A stretch of DNA of 64,000 nucleotides from Pseudomonas graminis (GCF_002093745.1 NZ_MTSB01000022.1:1-64000), one strand, 5' to 3'. Positions 38,424 to 47,510 are shown, counted from the stretch's first letter. Notes: generated from the letters alone by a model not told the origin. Numbers and translations: made by a program.

Positions 38424-39220
38424 GCATGACGCTGATCGATACCCACACTCACCTGGACTTCCCGGACTTTGATGCCGACCGGGCCGAGGTGCTGGAGCGT
38501 TGCCGTTCGCTCGGCGTGCAGCGCATGGTGGTACTCGGGGTCTATCAGCGTAACTGGCAGCGTTTGTGGGATTTGACCGAGTCCGACCCGGCGCTGCAAG
38601 CAGCCTTCGGGCTGCACCCGGTGTATATCCACGAGCATCGGGCCGGGCACCTGATCGAACTGGGGGAATGGCTGACCCGCCTGAAGGGCCATCCGCAGCT
38701 GTGCGCGGTGGGTGAAATAGGTCTGGACTACTACGTTGAACATCCGGACAAGGCGCGTCAACAAGCCGTATTTGAAGCGCAGCTCGGGCTGGCATCGGAC
38801 TTCAATCTGCCTGCGCTGCTGCATGTGCGTCGCAGCCACGCCGATGTGATCGCCACCTTGAAACGCTACAGGCTCAAACGCAGCGGCATCATCCACGCCT
38901 TCGCGGGCAGCCGTGAGGAAGCCCGTGAATACATAAAACTGGGTTTCAGGCTGGGGCTTGGCGGGGCCGCGACCTGGCCACAGGCACGGCGCATGCATCG
39001 CGTCATTGCTGAGTTGCCGCTGGACAGCGTGGTGCTGGAAACCGACTCACCGGACATGGCGCCCGCCATGCACGCCAATCTGCGCAACAGCCCGCAGCAC
39101 CTGCCCGACATCTGTCAGGCACTCGCGACACTGATGAAGATCAGCCCGCAACGCCTCGCCGAGGCGAGTACGGAGAATGCCTGCGCCCTGTTCGACTGGC
39201 CTCGGCAGGTCAGTCGCTGA
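38420..39220 (+). CDS. TatD-family metal-dependent hydrolase
   Basis: A 266-residue TIM-barrel amidohydrolase of the TatD family, members of which are 3'-5' DNA/RNA exonucleases or D-aminoacyl-tRNA-type hydrolases. Metal ligands are visible: DTHTHLDF at the N-terminus, the glutamate in AVGEIGLDYY, the histidine in LLHVRRSH, a histidine in GIIHAFAGS and the aspartate in VLETDSPDMAP. The start ATG overlaps the fruR stop (ATGA), so it is co-translated with fruR. It converges on ampE with a gap of 6 bases. Confidence 0.92.
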   Translation: MSMTLIDTHTHLDFPDFDADRAEVLERCRSLGVQRMVVLGVYQRNWQRLWDLTESDPALQAAFGLHPVYIHEHRAGHLIELGEWLTRLKGHPQLCAVGEIGLDYYVEHPDKARQQAVFEAQLGLASDFNLPALLHVRRSHADVIATLKRYRLKRSGIIHAFAGSREEAREYIKLGFRLGLGGAATWPQARRMHRVIAELPLDSVVLETDSPDMAPAMHANLRNSPQHLPDICQALATLMKISPQRLAEASTENACALFDWPRQVSR

Positions 39221-39226
39221 GCCGGG

Positions 39227-40063
39227 TCAGAGCAGCAGGGTCCACAAGGCAAAACCGGCGTACCAGACAATCGCCGCCCGAACCAGCAGTTCCCAGAGCA
39301 TATCGAGGCTGGTAACGCCTTCTGCACCCATGACCGGAGGCGGCACTTCGCTGGCTGCGCAACCGACGCGAGTGATCAACTGGGCAGCGCTGATGTTCCA
39401 GTTGAGCAGCTCGTGCAGCATCACCCGGCTTACCGCGACGAAATTACCCACCAGTGCGAAGCTGGCGGCCAACAGCCTGACCGGCACCCACTCGAACGCA
39501 TGGCGCAGTTGCCCTGCCCGCTCGACCAGCTCAGGGGTCTTGCCATACTCGGCCGCGAGGGCCAGCAGGCGATAAGCCAGTGCGGCGACCGGACCCAGTA
39601 CGAAATACCAGAAAATCACGGCGAAGAAACTCTGGAACGCCTGCCAGAGCATGTAGCCCTGCACGCCCTGCAGCAATTGCTCGCTGTTGTCGGCCTGGAC
39701 GCCCATGTCGCGCTCGGCCACATGCACGGCAGCCTGGACGTCTCCCCGTCGACAGGCGTCCCGGAACGGACCCAGCACCGCAATCAGATCGACCCGGCCC
39801 AGGCTGTAGATCAACACCAGCAAATGGATAGGCAGGACCAACCAGCCATAAGCCACCGACCCCACGATGGTCAGCACCAGTTGCAGCAGCAGAACCGGCA
39901 CCAGAACCAGCAGCGCCAGCATGAACCAGGGACGTGTCGCCGTTCGCGGACCGGCCTCGAGCTTCGCCAGCTCATTGAGCCACGGCCCGTCGCGCTGCAC
40001 GCGCTGCCGCAGGGCAGAAAATTTCTCGACAAGAACGGCCAGCAGTAGCACCAGAAAACTCAT
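39227..40063 (-). CDS. ampE: AmpE, membrane protein of the ampDE operon
   Basis: AmpE is an inner-membrane protein whose exact role is unclear; it accompanies AmpD and has been linked to beta-lactamase signalling. The 278-residue protein begins MSFLVLLLAVLVEKFSALRQ, the typical family start. Further hydrophobic spans lie near residues 45-68, 72-92, 140-165 and 250-275. It follows ampD by 15 bases on the same strand. The length is normal. Confidence 0.92.
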   Translation of the reverse strand: MSFLVLLLAVLVEKFSALRQRVQRDGPWLNELAKLEAGPRTATRPWFMLALLVLVPVLLLQLVLTIVGSVAYGWLVLPIHLLVLIYSLGRVDLIAVLGPFRDACRRGDVQAAVHVAERDMGVQADNSEQLLQGVQGYMLWQAFQSFFAVIFWYFVLGPVAALAYRLLALAAEYGKTPELVERAGQLRHAFEWVPVRLLAASFALVGNFVAVSRVMLHELLNWNISAAQLITRVGCAASEVPPPVMGAEGVTSLDMLWELLVRAAIVWYAGFALWTLLL

Positions 40064-40078
40064 TGTTTCTCCCTCACC

Positions 40079-40627
40079 TCAATCCAGCAAAGCCGCGTGA
40101 AACCTGCCCCAATCGAAACAGGGGCCAGGGTCCGTCTTGCGTCCGGGCGCTATGTCGCTGTGGCCACAGATACGCTCGCCCGTAATTGCCACGAAAGCCT
40201 CGCGCAGCTGGCGCGTCAGAGCAATCAGGGCGTCGTATTGCGCATCGGTGAACGGCTGCTCGTCCGTCCCTTCCAGCTCGATGCCGATGGAGAAGTCGTT
40301 ACACCCTTCACGCCCCTGAAAACTGGAAACACCGGCATGCCACGCGCGATCAAGACAAGAGACGAACTGAATGACCTCGCCATCACGTTCAATCAGAAAA
40401 TGCGCTGAAACGCGCAGATCGGCAATCCCCGAAAAGTAGGGGTGCTCGTTGATGTCCAGCTGATTCTGAAAGAAGGCCTGCACCTTTCCGGTCTTGAACT
40501 GCGCAGGCGGAAGGCTGATGTTATGGATGACCAGCAGCGAGATCTCGCCCTCGGGTCGCGCATTGAAGTTGGGCGAAGGGCAGTGCTGCACGCCATCGCA
40601 CCAACCGCTTGCGGAGTCCAGTTGCAT
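40079..40627 (-). CDS. ampD: 1,6-anhydro-N-acetylmuramyl-L-alanine amidase AmpD
   Basis: AmpD cleaves the stem peptide from anhydro-muropeptides in cytoplasmic wall recycling, lowering the inducers of ampC. The 182-residue protein has the zinc amidase-2 fold. Ligands and catalytic residues are visible as LLVIHNISLP (first His), the conserved Glu-rich central strand (SIGIELEG) and the C-terminal CGHSDIAPGRKTDPGPCFDW with the second His and the Asp ligand. No signal peptide is present, as expected for the cytoplasmic enzyme. It is first in ampDE. Confidence 0.96.
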   Translation of the reverse strand: MQLDSASGWCDGVQHCPSPNFNARPEGEISLLVIHNISLPPAQFKTGKVQAFFQNQLDINEHPYFSGIADLRVSAHFLIERDGEVIQFVSCLDRAWHAGVSSFQGREGCNDFSIGIELEGTDEQPFTDAQYDALIALTRQLREAFVAITGERICGHSDIAPGRKTDPGPCFDWGRFHAALLD

Positions 40628-40691
40628 GAGCGCTCCTATAACAGCGAAAAGGTAAGGGGCGTCAATTATGCCTGCGACAGGAGCAGATGTG

Positions 40692-40709
40692 GGGTCCGGT
40701 CACGGACCC
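40692..40709. other. Hairpin upstream of ampD
   Basis: GGGTCCG, loop GTCA, CGGACCC form a perfect 7-bp stem without a T-run. It lies between the divergent-facing ends of the ampD start and the DUF1631 stop and may be part of a short interspersed element. Confidence 0.4.
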
Positions 40710-40714
40710 GCCAT

Positions 40715-40753
40715 GTAGGAAACACCCTATATCCTGGAGGATTGTTCCCACAG
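40715..40753. repeat. Copy 2 of the GTAGGA dispersed element
   Basis: GTAGGAAACACCC followed by CCTGGAGGATTG and TTCCCACA resembles the element at 37304-37348 and can form an imperfect stem between TGTAGGA and TTCCCACA. Confidence 0.45.
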
Positions 40754-40797
40754 GCTTTCTTCAGCAAGAAAAGCCTGTAAAAACCGCCGAGGCCCGG

Positions 40798-43053
40798 TCA
40801 GGCGCCTTTGAGCTTACGCAGGTTGCTGATCACCGATTCCAGCGCCCGGTCGAACAACAACGCATCGTCCAGAATGCGGATAGCGCCGCGACGGAATTCC
40901 ACGGCAAGGCCGACACGGGTCTTTTCCAGTACCTTCATGCCTGTGCGGTTGACGAACACGTAGCGACCGGTCGGCTCGACAATGGCGGTCAGTTTGCAGC
41001 GCAGTTTGTGCTCTTCGTCCTCCTGAATCTCGACCCAGGACCCGACCCGCAACTTATCAACCATCTGCAGACCGGCGTCATCGTCAGGCAACTGCACCAG
41101 CGGCTCATTGAGCATCTGTTCCTCGGGCGCAATCAGCACGATCTCTTCGATAACGGCCATCATCGACGGCCCGTCTGCGGGGTCGACGCCTGCCGCAGCG
41201 GCATCGCCGTGGGCAGCATCGCCGCCGGCCTCCTGCAGACGCGAGAATTGCTGAAAGGCCTGAACATGCAACGACTCGAGCTGGCTGAAGAATTCGCTGG
41301 TAGCGAACGGATCGAACGCTGCACTGGTGAGCCCGTCACGCAATGACTTGAGCAGCCCCGGAACCAGGTCCAGCAAACGCTGAAGTGCCTGCGGATCGTC
41401 GTGCTGTTCGACACTCCAGATCAGCTCGTCCATGGTCGTCAGCCCGGCCTGCCATTCGCCAGACTCATTGCCGTGCTTGAGACAGGTCAACAGCAGCACC
41501 TTGCTCCAGGCCTCCTGCAACAGGCGCACAACGACTTCCGGCAAGGTTTTGCCCAGCAGTCGTTCATTCAACTCATGCTGCACCTGCTGCCGGGCCAGCT
41601 CAGCGCGTGCGCGGCCTTCTTCGGCATCGCGGGTGCGCTGCTCAAGCAGCTCGCTGCGACGGCGCTCATCACTGGTGAAGGCCAGGAAGTCGGCGAGCAG
41701 TTCGGAGAAAATTGCCGGGTCATCGACAAAATCATTGAGCAGGCGCTGCACGATCTGCTCGACGCGCTGGTAAAGCGAGTCACGCTGATAGTCGTCGCGC
41801 CCGCCCCACCCCAACGCTGCGGTGGCAATTTCGTTGAGCAGACGACGGGCCGGATGGCTGCCGCGACTGAAAAAGCTTTTATCGAGGACTGCCACCTTGA
41901 GCATCGGAATCTGCAAACGCCCGATCAACGCGCGCAAGGACGGGGTCAGGTTGCGATCGTCGAGGATAAACTCGAACAGCATGGCAATCAGGTTGATCAC
42001 ATCCTCGTCGCCGACGCCGACAATTCTGGACTTGCCGGTCTTGACGTTGACCCGCGTCAGCAACTGTTCCAGCTGATTGCGCAGATCGAATTCGTCGGCA
42101 GCCTCCTGAGAGGGCACGTATTGCTGCAAGTGCGAGAGCAGGCGCAGCAAGTCCTTGCTGGAAATCGGTCGCACTTCGGCATTGGGTTCGTGCCGTGGAG
42201 CCAGATTGCCGCGAACGTGCAGCAGTAATTCCTGCAAGGCCGTAAAGACTTCCTGCACGCCTTTGTCGAGCTTGTCGGCGGCCTGGTTCAAGACTGGATC
42301 GGAGAGCTCGGCGGCCTGATTACGGGGTGCCGCACGGTCAGACGCACGGCGGGCCGGCAATACTTTCATGTCCGGCAAGACACCCGTGGCAACCAGCAGC
42401 TTGTTCGCTTCGCTGTACAGGTGATCGGTGTTGGCGAGGACGTATTTCTCGAACAGCTTGAGGATGATCAGCTTGACCTTGATCTCGACGCCCAGACTGC
42501 GTCCGGCCTCAAGAAAGAAGCGGCACAGCAACGCTGGCCCCAACGGATTGCTCTCTTCGGCAATGGCTTGAGGAACCAGCACATTCAGGCGCGCGGTGAG
42601 CTGACCCAGCGCGAGGCTGTCGCGACTCATGACCTTGGCGACCATCGCATCGACCGCCACGGTTTTTTCTAGATCATCGTTATGCACCAGCGCCAGCTTG
42701 TCGAATGACACGGCGGCCGGCATCACGGGCTCATGGATCTGGTACTGCCCCAGCGCCAGAAAGGCCTCGTAGAACTTGTCGAGAAAGCCGCGCTCGATGC
42801 TTTTGCGTTTGAGGCGCAGGTCGCGCATGGCTTCGAAAAAGAGGTTTTGTTCGGTGTTGTTGCGAGCGCGGTCTGCCATTTCGAACAGTGTGTCGTCGGC
42901 GTTATCAAACAGCGCCTGCAGGCCGTCCTTGAGCTGCTGGGCCGCACGGTCACGAACCTGCAACAGCACAACGGGCAACCGGGCCAAAGGCGTATTGGAC
43001 CCTTGCGCAGGAAGCACTTTGCTCAACGGCACCACTTTTTCGTCGTTTGGCAT
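40798..43053 (-). CDS. DUF1631 domain-containing protein
   Basis: A large 751-residue cytoplasmic protein of the DUF1631 family, widespread in pseudomonads and of unknown function. It is mostly helical and acidic. A long coiled-coil-like stretch near residues 490-540 (EQRTRDAEEGRARAELARQQ) separates the body from a C-terminal beta-rich region (about 640-750; RVGSWVEIQEDEEHKLRCKL, then YVFVNRTGMKVLEKTR). The latter looks like a PilZ-type barrel, although I see no clear RxxxR motif. The ATG at 43053 follows a GGGGGG-rich ribosome site; the frame to 43149 lacks one. It is divergent from nadC. Confidence 0.85.
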   Translation of the reverse strand: MPNDEKVVPLSKVLPAQGSNTPLARLPVVLLQVRDRAAQQLKDGLQALFDNADDTLFEMADRARNNTEQNLFFEAMRDLRLKRKSIERGFLDKFYEAFLALGQYQIHEPVMPAAVSFDKLALVHNDDLEKTVAVDAMVAKVMSRDSLALGQLTARLNVLVPQAIAEESNPLGPALLCRFFLEAGRSLGVEIKVKLIILKLFEKYVLANTDHLYSEANKLLVATGVLPDMKVLPARRASDRAAPRNQAAELSDPVLNQAADKLDKGVQEVFTALQELLLHVRGNLAPRHEPNAEVRPISSKDLLRLLSHLQQYVPSQEAADEFDLRNQLEQLLTRVNVKTGKSRIVGVGDEDVINLIAMLFEFILDDRNLTPSLRALIGRLQIPMLKVAVLDKSFFSRGSHPARRLLNEIATAALGWGGRDDYQRDSLYQRVEQIVQRLLNDFVDDPAIFSELLADFLAFTSDERRRSELLEQRTRDAEEGRARAELARQQVQHELNERLLGKTLPEVVVRLLQEAWSKVLLLTCLKHGNESGEWQAGLTTMDELIWSVEQHDDPQALQRLLDLVPGLLKSLRDGLTSAAFDPFATSEFFSQLESLHVQAFQQFSRLQEAGGDAAHGDAAAAGVDPADGPSMMAVIEEIVLIAPEEQMLNEPLVQLPDDDAGLQMVDKLRVGSWVEIQEDEEHKLRCKLTAIVEPTGRYVFVNRTGMKVLEKTRVGLAVEFRRGAIRILDDALLFDRALESVISNLRKLKGA

Positions 43054-43177
43054 TACACCCCCCTGACAGGAAATTATTCGAGCCCTGTCACAAACGTGGC
43101 TTGCGACCCTCGCTTTGCGACACGACCCCCTTGGCCCAGCGAGAGTCAAACCTATGACGTCAATTGCAAGGCGGATT

Positions 43178-43191
43178 ATGTTTTAAAACAT
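43178..43191. promoter_or_regulatory. Perfect 14-bp AT-rich palindrome upstream of the DUF1631 gene
   Basis: ATGTTTTAAAACAT is perfectly self-complementary and lies 125 bases before the DUF1631 start, in an AT-rich patch. It is a candidate regulator site; the regulator is unknown. Confidence 0.35.
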
Positions 43192-43336
43192 GCCAATAAC
43201 ACCAGTAAGACTTTTTTCACACCTTTTTGAGTGGCAGTGGCAAAACCTTCATGTGCAGCGATAGACCGCGACTTTTGCATTCCATCGCAAACGAATTTGC
43301 CTAACCGACCAACTGCACATTCCGAATGCACGACCA

Positions 43337-43366
43337 GCCTCTCTGCCCGGTGGGTTCCAGAGAGGC
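43337..43366. promoter_or_regulatory. Inverted repeat over the nadC promoter
   Basis: GCCTCTCTG and CAGAGAGGC are perfect 9-base arms separated by 12 bases. They end 7 bases before TATACT (43374-43379), so they span the -35 region of the presumed nadC promoter. Confidence 0.45.
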
Positions 43367-43406
43367 TCTGCCTTATACTCGGACGACTTTGTGAGTGGAG
43401 CCCGCT

Positions 43407-44255
43407 ATGCCGAATGTACGAATTGCCGACCTGACCGCCGAGATCGAAGCCAATGTGCGACGCGCATTGCTTGAGGATGTCGGCAGCGGTGATATCACTG
43501 CGCAATTGATCCCGGCAGAACGGCTGGCCAAGGCCACCATCATTTCCCGCGACGCAGCCGTGATCGCCGGTACGGCCTGGGTCGATACCGTTTTCCGTCA
43601 ACTGGACCCTCGCGTGGCCGTGCATTGGCAGGTGATCGACGGCGACCGGGTCAGCCCGAATCAGGCCCTGTTCCACCTTGAAGGTCCTGCCCGCTCGCTG
43701 CTGACGGGCGAACGCAGCGCACTCAATTTTCTGCAGCTGCTGTCGGGCGTCGCCACCCGTGCGCAGTACTTTGCCGATATCGTGGCGGGTACTCAGGTCA
43801 AATTGCTCGATACCCGCAAGACACTGCCAGGCTTGCGTCTGGCGCAGAAATACGCGGTCACCTGTGGCGGCTGCCATAACCACCGTATTGGCCTGTATGA
43901 CGCATTTCTGATCAAGGAAAACCACATCGCAGCCTGTGGCGGCATTGCCCGGGCCGTGGACACGGCGCACCGGATTGCACCGGGCAAACCGGTGGAAATC
44001 GAAGTGGAAAGCCTGAGCGAACTCAAGCAGGCGCTGGACGCCGGAGCGGACATCATCATGCTGGACGAACTGAGTCTGGATGACATGCGCGAGGCCGTGC
44101 GGCTGACCGCGGGTCGCGCCCGCCTGGAAGCCAGCGGCGGTATCAACGACGACACTTTGCGGGTGATTGCCGAAACCGGCGTCGACTACATTTCCATCGG
44201 CGCCATGACCAAGGATGTGAAGGCTGTGGACCTGTCCATGCGCTTGAGCCTCTGA
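43407..44255 (+). CDS. nadC: Nicotinate-nucleotide pyrophosphorylase (quinolinate phosphoribosyltransferase)
   Basis: NadC converts quinolinate and PRPP to nicotinate mononucleotide in NAD synthesis. The 282-residue protein has the N-terminal [14 protein letters not shown] motif, the substrate-binding [19 protein letters not shown] and [20 protein letters not shown] segments, and the barrel residues [19 protein letters not shown] and [12 protein letters not shown] lies about 8 bases before the ATG at 43407; an upstream in-frame start at 43395 would read into the ribosome site. Confidence 0.97.
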   Translation: MPNVRIADLTAEIEANVRRALLEDVGSGDITAQLIPAERLAKATIISRDAAVIAGTAWVDTVFRQLDPRVAVHWQVIDGDRVSPNQALFHLEGPARSLLTGERSALNFLQLLSGVATRAQYFADIVAGTQVKLLDTRKTLPGLRLAQKYAVTCGGCHNHRIGLYDAFLIKENHIAACGGIARAVDTAHRIAPGKPVEIEVESLSELKQALDAGADIIMLDELSLDDMREAVRLTAGRARLEASGGINDDTLRVIAETGVDYISIGAMTKDVKAVDLSMRLSL

Positions 44256-44303
44256 CGGCAACGCACACTGACGACTATCACGATTGGCTTGAGGGTAGAC
44301 GCT

Positions 44304-45398
44304 TTGGAACACTGGTTTGTGATGAATGGGGGCAAGCAACTGGGGCCGATGGACGCTGACGCTGCGCGCCTGATTGCACGTGAATCGCCCGGTGCCTGGT
44401 GCTGGCAACAAGGGATGCCGGACTGGCAGCCGATCTATCAGGTCCCGCAAGTGCGGGCCATGAAAAAGGACGGCGTGACGCCCTTTCCGGCGCCGACACC
44501 GGAGATGATCCAGCCGAAGCCCTACGGGCTGCCCGCACATGCCGCCCCGGCCGCCAGCGCCAACCCGGCCCCGGCTCCCGCGCCGGCCCCGAACAAACGC
44601 CCTTCTTTCACGCCGGACGCGAACGCTTCGGGTGGCTTTGGCCTGGCGCAGGCCACTGACGGCGTTGATTTCAAGCTGTACGGCTCGGAAACCCAGTTTG
44701 TCGAGCTGGAGCTGGACCCCGGTGAAAGTGCCGTCGCCGAAGCAGGCGCGATGATGTACAAGACCTGCGACGTGCAGATGGAGACCATCTTCGGCGACGG
44801 CAGCAATCAGTCGTCCGGGTTGCTGGGTTCTCTGTTCGGTGCCGGTAAACGCATGTTGACCGGCGAAAGCCTGTTCACCACGGTGTTTTCCCAGCAAGGC
44901 GCCGGCAAGGGCCGCGTCGCTTTCGCTGCGCCCTACCCCGGCACCATTCTGCCTCTGAACCTGCGCGACTTCGGCGGTAAGCTGATCTGTCAGAAAGACA
45001 GCTTTCTGGCCGGCGCCAAGGGCGTGTCCATCGGCATCCAGTTTCAGAAGAAGATTCTTACCGGGCTGTTTGGCGGTGAAGGTTTCATCCTCCAGAAACT
45101 GGAAGGCGACGGCTGGGTGTTCGTCCACATGGGCGGCACAGTGCGCAAGATCGAGTTGGCGGCCGGCGAAGCGCTGGATGTCGACACGGGCTGCCTGGCG
45201 GCCATGACCCAGACGGTCGACTACGATATCCGCATGGTCGGCGGCGGCATCAAGTCAATGCTGTTTGGTGGCGAGGGCGTGTTCTTTGCCAGACTGACCG
45301 GCCCCGGCACCGTCTGGCTGCAGAGCCTGCCCTTCTCGCGTCTGGCCGGGCGCATGCTAGCGGCCGGGCCTGCCGGTGTGGGCCGAAGCGAACGTTAA
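44304..45398 (+). CDS. GYF2-AIM24 fusion protein of the ter locus
   Basis: A 364-residue two-domain protein. Residues 1-50 form a GYF_2 domain (EHWFVMNGGKQLGPMDADAA, then AWCWQQGMPDWQPIYQVPQV), a putative peptide-binding module. A Pro/Ala linker follows (about 75-105). The rest is an AIM24/TIGR00266 beta-helix domain (FKLYGSETQFVELEL, then GGTVRKIELAAGEALDVD and GGGIKSMLFGGEGVFFARL). AIM24 proteins accompany TerD clusters in many bacteria. The start is uncertain: TTG at 44304 has GAGGG about 9 bases upstream; the frame is open to 44289. The TerD-vWA gene follows 71 bases later. Confidence 0.82.
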   Translation: MEHWFVMNGGKQLGPMDADAARLIARESPGAWCWQQGMPDWQPIYQVPQVRAMKKDGVTPFPAPTPEMIQPKPYGLPAHAAPAASANPAPAPAPAPNKRPSFTPDANASGGFGLAQATDGVDFKLYGSETQFVELELDPGESAVAEAGAMMYKTCDVQMETIFGDGSNQSSGLLGSLFGAGKRMLTGESLFTTVFSQQGAGKGRVAFAAPYPGTILPLNLRDFGGKLICQKDSFLAGAKGVSIGIQFQKKILTGLFGGEGFILQKLEGDGWVFVHMGGTVRKIELAAGEALDVDTGCLAAMTQTVDYDIRMVGGGIKSMLFGGEGVFFARLTGPGTVWLQSLPFSRLAGRMLAAGPAGVGRSER

Positions 45399-45469
45399 CG
45401 TGACGACTTCGTCATTCGACCGAGGGCTATTTGACGCCCTCTTTGCCCCCTCTTTGCCAAGGAAGCGAC

Positions 45470-46711
45470 ATGCAGATTACTCAAGGCCAACGCATCCCTC
45501 TTTCCACGCTGATTCAGGGCAACGATCTCACGCTGTCGCTCGTGATCAAATCCGCGCATGTGATTGATTACGTCTGCTTTGGCGTCGATGCCAACGGCAA
45601 GCTGTCGGACGACCGCTACATGATCTTCTTCAATCAACCGACCAGCCCATGCGGCAGCGTAAAACAGGCCAACGGCGGGGATTTCCAGCTGGCACTGGGC
45701 AGCTTGCCAGCGTCTATCGACAGGCTGGTGTTCACCGCGTCCATCGATGGTGCGGGCGTCATGAGCGATATCCAGGCGAGTCATTTCAGCATTCGGCATC
45801 AGGGCAGCGAAGTGGCTCGTGGCGAATTCTCCGGCGCAACCTTCGCCGCCGAGAAAGCCATCATGGTTGCTGACATTTACCGCAAGAACGGTGAATGGCG
45901 CATCGCATCCAACCTGCAGGGCTACAACGCCGGGCTGGACGCGCTGGTGGTGCATTTTGGTGGCGAAGTCGCTGACGCGCCGCCGGCCGCACCTGCCGCC
46001 CCCGCGCGCATTTCACTGGAAAAGAAAATTGCCGACGCGGCACCGCAGTTGATCAGCCTGGCGAAGAAAGCTCAGGTCAGCCTGGAGAAAGCCAGGCTGA
46101 CTGACACCAAGGCACGGGTCGGTCTGGTGCTGGATGCGTCTGGCTCGATGAACCCGCAATACACCCGTGGCCACGTTCAGGAAGTGATTGATCGCCTGAT
46201 CCCCCTCGCGGTGCATTTCGATGACGACGGCGCGCTGGATTGCTGGGCGTTCGGGGCAAAACCGCAGCAGTTGAACGCGGTCACGCTGGCCAACTTCCAG
46301 AACTTCATCAAGACCGACCACGGTGGCTGGAAAGACTGGGAGCTGGGCGCACGCATCAACGATGAGCCGAAGGCGATGCGCATGGTCATCGACTATTATA
46401 AGAAGTCGGGTGACAAGACGCCGGTCTACATCCTGTTCATCAGCGACGGCGGCGTGCATCAAGACCGCGAAATTACCAAACTGATGATTGAGGCCGCCAG
46501 GCTGCCGATCTTCTGGCAGTTCGTGGGCCTGGGCGGTCGCGGCTACGGCATTCTGGAAAAGCTCGATGACATGGGCGGCAGGGTTGTCGACAACTGCAAT
46601 TTCTTCGCCCTGGACCGCCTGGACGAAGTGCCGGAAGAGAAACTCTATGACCTGCTGATGGAAGAGTTTCCGGACTGGCTGAAAGCGGCCAAGGGTGCGG
46701 GGATTTTGTAG
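45470..46711 (+). CDS. TerD-vWA fusion protein (TerF/TerY-like)
   Basis: A 413-residue protein. Residues 1-165 resemble a TerD Ca2+-binding beta-sandwich (LTLSLVIKSAHVIDYVCFGVD, then GDFQLALGSLPASIDRLVFTASID). A short linker and helix follow (to about 205). Residues 215-400 form a von Willebrand A domain whose MIDAS motif D-x-S-x-S is intact (Asp222 to Ser226 in VLDASGSMNPQY). The protein should bind a divalent metal and partner proteins, probably other Ter components. AAGGAAG precedes the ATG at 45470; it converges on the terD operon. Confidence 0.9.
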   Translation: MQITQGQRIPLSTLIQGNDLTLSLVIKSAHVIDYVCFGVDANGKLSDDRYMIFFNQPTSPCGSVKQANGGDFQLALGSLPASIDRLVFTASIDGAGVMSDIQASHFSIRHQGSEVARGEFSGATFAAEKAIMVADIYRKNGEWRIASNLQGYNAGLDALVVHFGGEVADAPPAAPAAPARISLEKKIADAAPQLISLAKKAQVSLEKARLTDTKARVGLVLDASGSMNPQYTRGHVQEVIDRLIPLAVHFDDDGALDCWAFGAKPQQLNAVTLANFQNFIKTDHGGWKDWELGARINDEPKAMRMVIDYYKKSGDKTPVYILFISDGGVHQDREITKLMIEAARLPIFWQFVGLGGRGYGILEKLDDMGGRVVDNCNFFALDRLDEVPEEKLYDLLMEEFPDWLKAAKGAGIL

Positions 46712-46786
46712 AACGTCGAGCGTGCGGAACGATAACCCCAACCAGGGCCGGCATGATCGCCGAGAAACCCATCGTCTGATACACCG

Positions 46787-46812
46787 TCTTCGCGGACAAG
46801 CCCGCTCCCACG
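46787..46812. repeat. REP-type palindromic unit
   Basis: TCTTCGCGGACAAGCCCGCT followed by CCCACG matches the common pseudomonad REP core, with GCGG and CCGC arms around the centre. Only one unit is seen, in the convergent gap after the TerD-vWA gene. Confidence 0.6.
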
Positions 46813-46844
46813 CCCTTTGGGCAGAAGCCTGAAAAGCTCCAATA

Positions 46845-46876
46845 AAAAACCCCCGCCGTTGCTGGCGGGGGTTTTT
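46845..46876. terminator. Bidirectional terminator between the TerD-vWA gene and terD
   Basis: CCCCCGCC and GGCGGGGG form an 8-bp stem with a 6-base loop, bordered by AAAAA and TTTTT. It can end both converging transcripts. Confidence 0.93.
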
Positions 46877-46894
46877 ATCGGACGCTGATCGGGT

Positions 46895-47473
46895 TTAGCC
46901 GATTGCAACGCCGTGAGCTTCTGCCAACGGCTTCAAACCGCCCGCAAAGCCCTGGCCGATGGCCTTGAACTTGAACTCGTCGCCGTTGCGATACAGCTCG
47001 CCGAAGATCATCGCGGTTTCAGTCGATGCATCTTCCGACAAGTCGTAACGAGCGATTTCCTTGCCATCTGCCTTGTTCACAACGCGGATGTAAGCGTTTC
47101 CGACCTGGCCAAAGCTCTGCTTGCGCTCTTCAGCCGAGTGGATGGTGACCGCGAAAACCAGCTTCTTGACCGCAGCAGCCAAGCCGGTGAGCTTGACGTT
47201 AACCTGCTCGTCGTCGCCGTCACCTGCGCCTGAGCGGTTGTCGCCCAAGTGCTCGACCGAACCGTCAGCCGACTTTTTGTTGTTGTAGAAAATGAAGCTG
47301 TTGTCGTCCAGCACTTTGCCATTTTCGCCAACGATGAAGATCGACGCATCCAGGTCGAATTCGGTGCCATCGGTAACACGAGGATCCCAACCCAGGCCCA
47401 CGGTGATTTCTGTCAGACCAGGCGCTTCCTTGGAGAGGGAAACGTTGCCGCCTTTACTCAGACTTACAGCCAT
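46895..47473 (-). CDS. terD: TerD family protein (second of two tandem copies)
   Basis: A 192-residue TerD beta-sandwich protein of the tellurite/stress-response family. It shows the GLGWDPR start motif, the DLDASIFI strand and the Ca2+-binding loop [13 protein letters not shown]. The C-terminal [20 protein letters not shown] and [10 protein letters not shown] motifs are also present. These proteins are thought to bind Ca2+ and form membrane-surface complexes with TerC and TerB. It is the last gene of the long minus-strand operon and is a close paralogue of the preceding gene, 37 bases upstream. Confidence 0.95.
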   Translation of the reverse strand: MAVSLSKGGNVSLSKEAPGLTEITVGLGWDPRVTDGTEFDLDASIFIVGENGKVLDDNSFIFYNNKKSADGSVEHLGDNRSGAGDGDDEQVNVKLTGLAAAVKKLVFAVTIHSAEERKQSFGQVGNAYIRVVNKADGKEIARYDLSEDASTETAMIFGELYRNGDEFKFKAIGQGFAGGLKPLAEAHGVAIG

Positions 47474-47510
47474 GTTCGTAATCCTTTCTGGAAAATTGAT
47501 AGGGCGCGAA

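Larger units (their letters stand above)
43054..43406. other. Divergent control region between DUF1631 and nadC
   Basis: These 353 bases contain a TGACGTCA palindrome (43155-43162), ATGTTTTAAAACAT (43178-43191) and a 9-12-9 inverted repeat (43337-43366) just upstream of a TATACT (43374-43379) that is a likely nadC -10 box. No gene or known RNA was seen. Confidence 0.5.

Noticed and set aside
43176..45128. 650-codon minus-strand frame opposite nadC and the AIM24 gene
   Set aside because: It spans two real plus-strand genes and their promoter, and shows shadow composition throughout.
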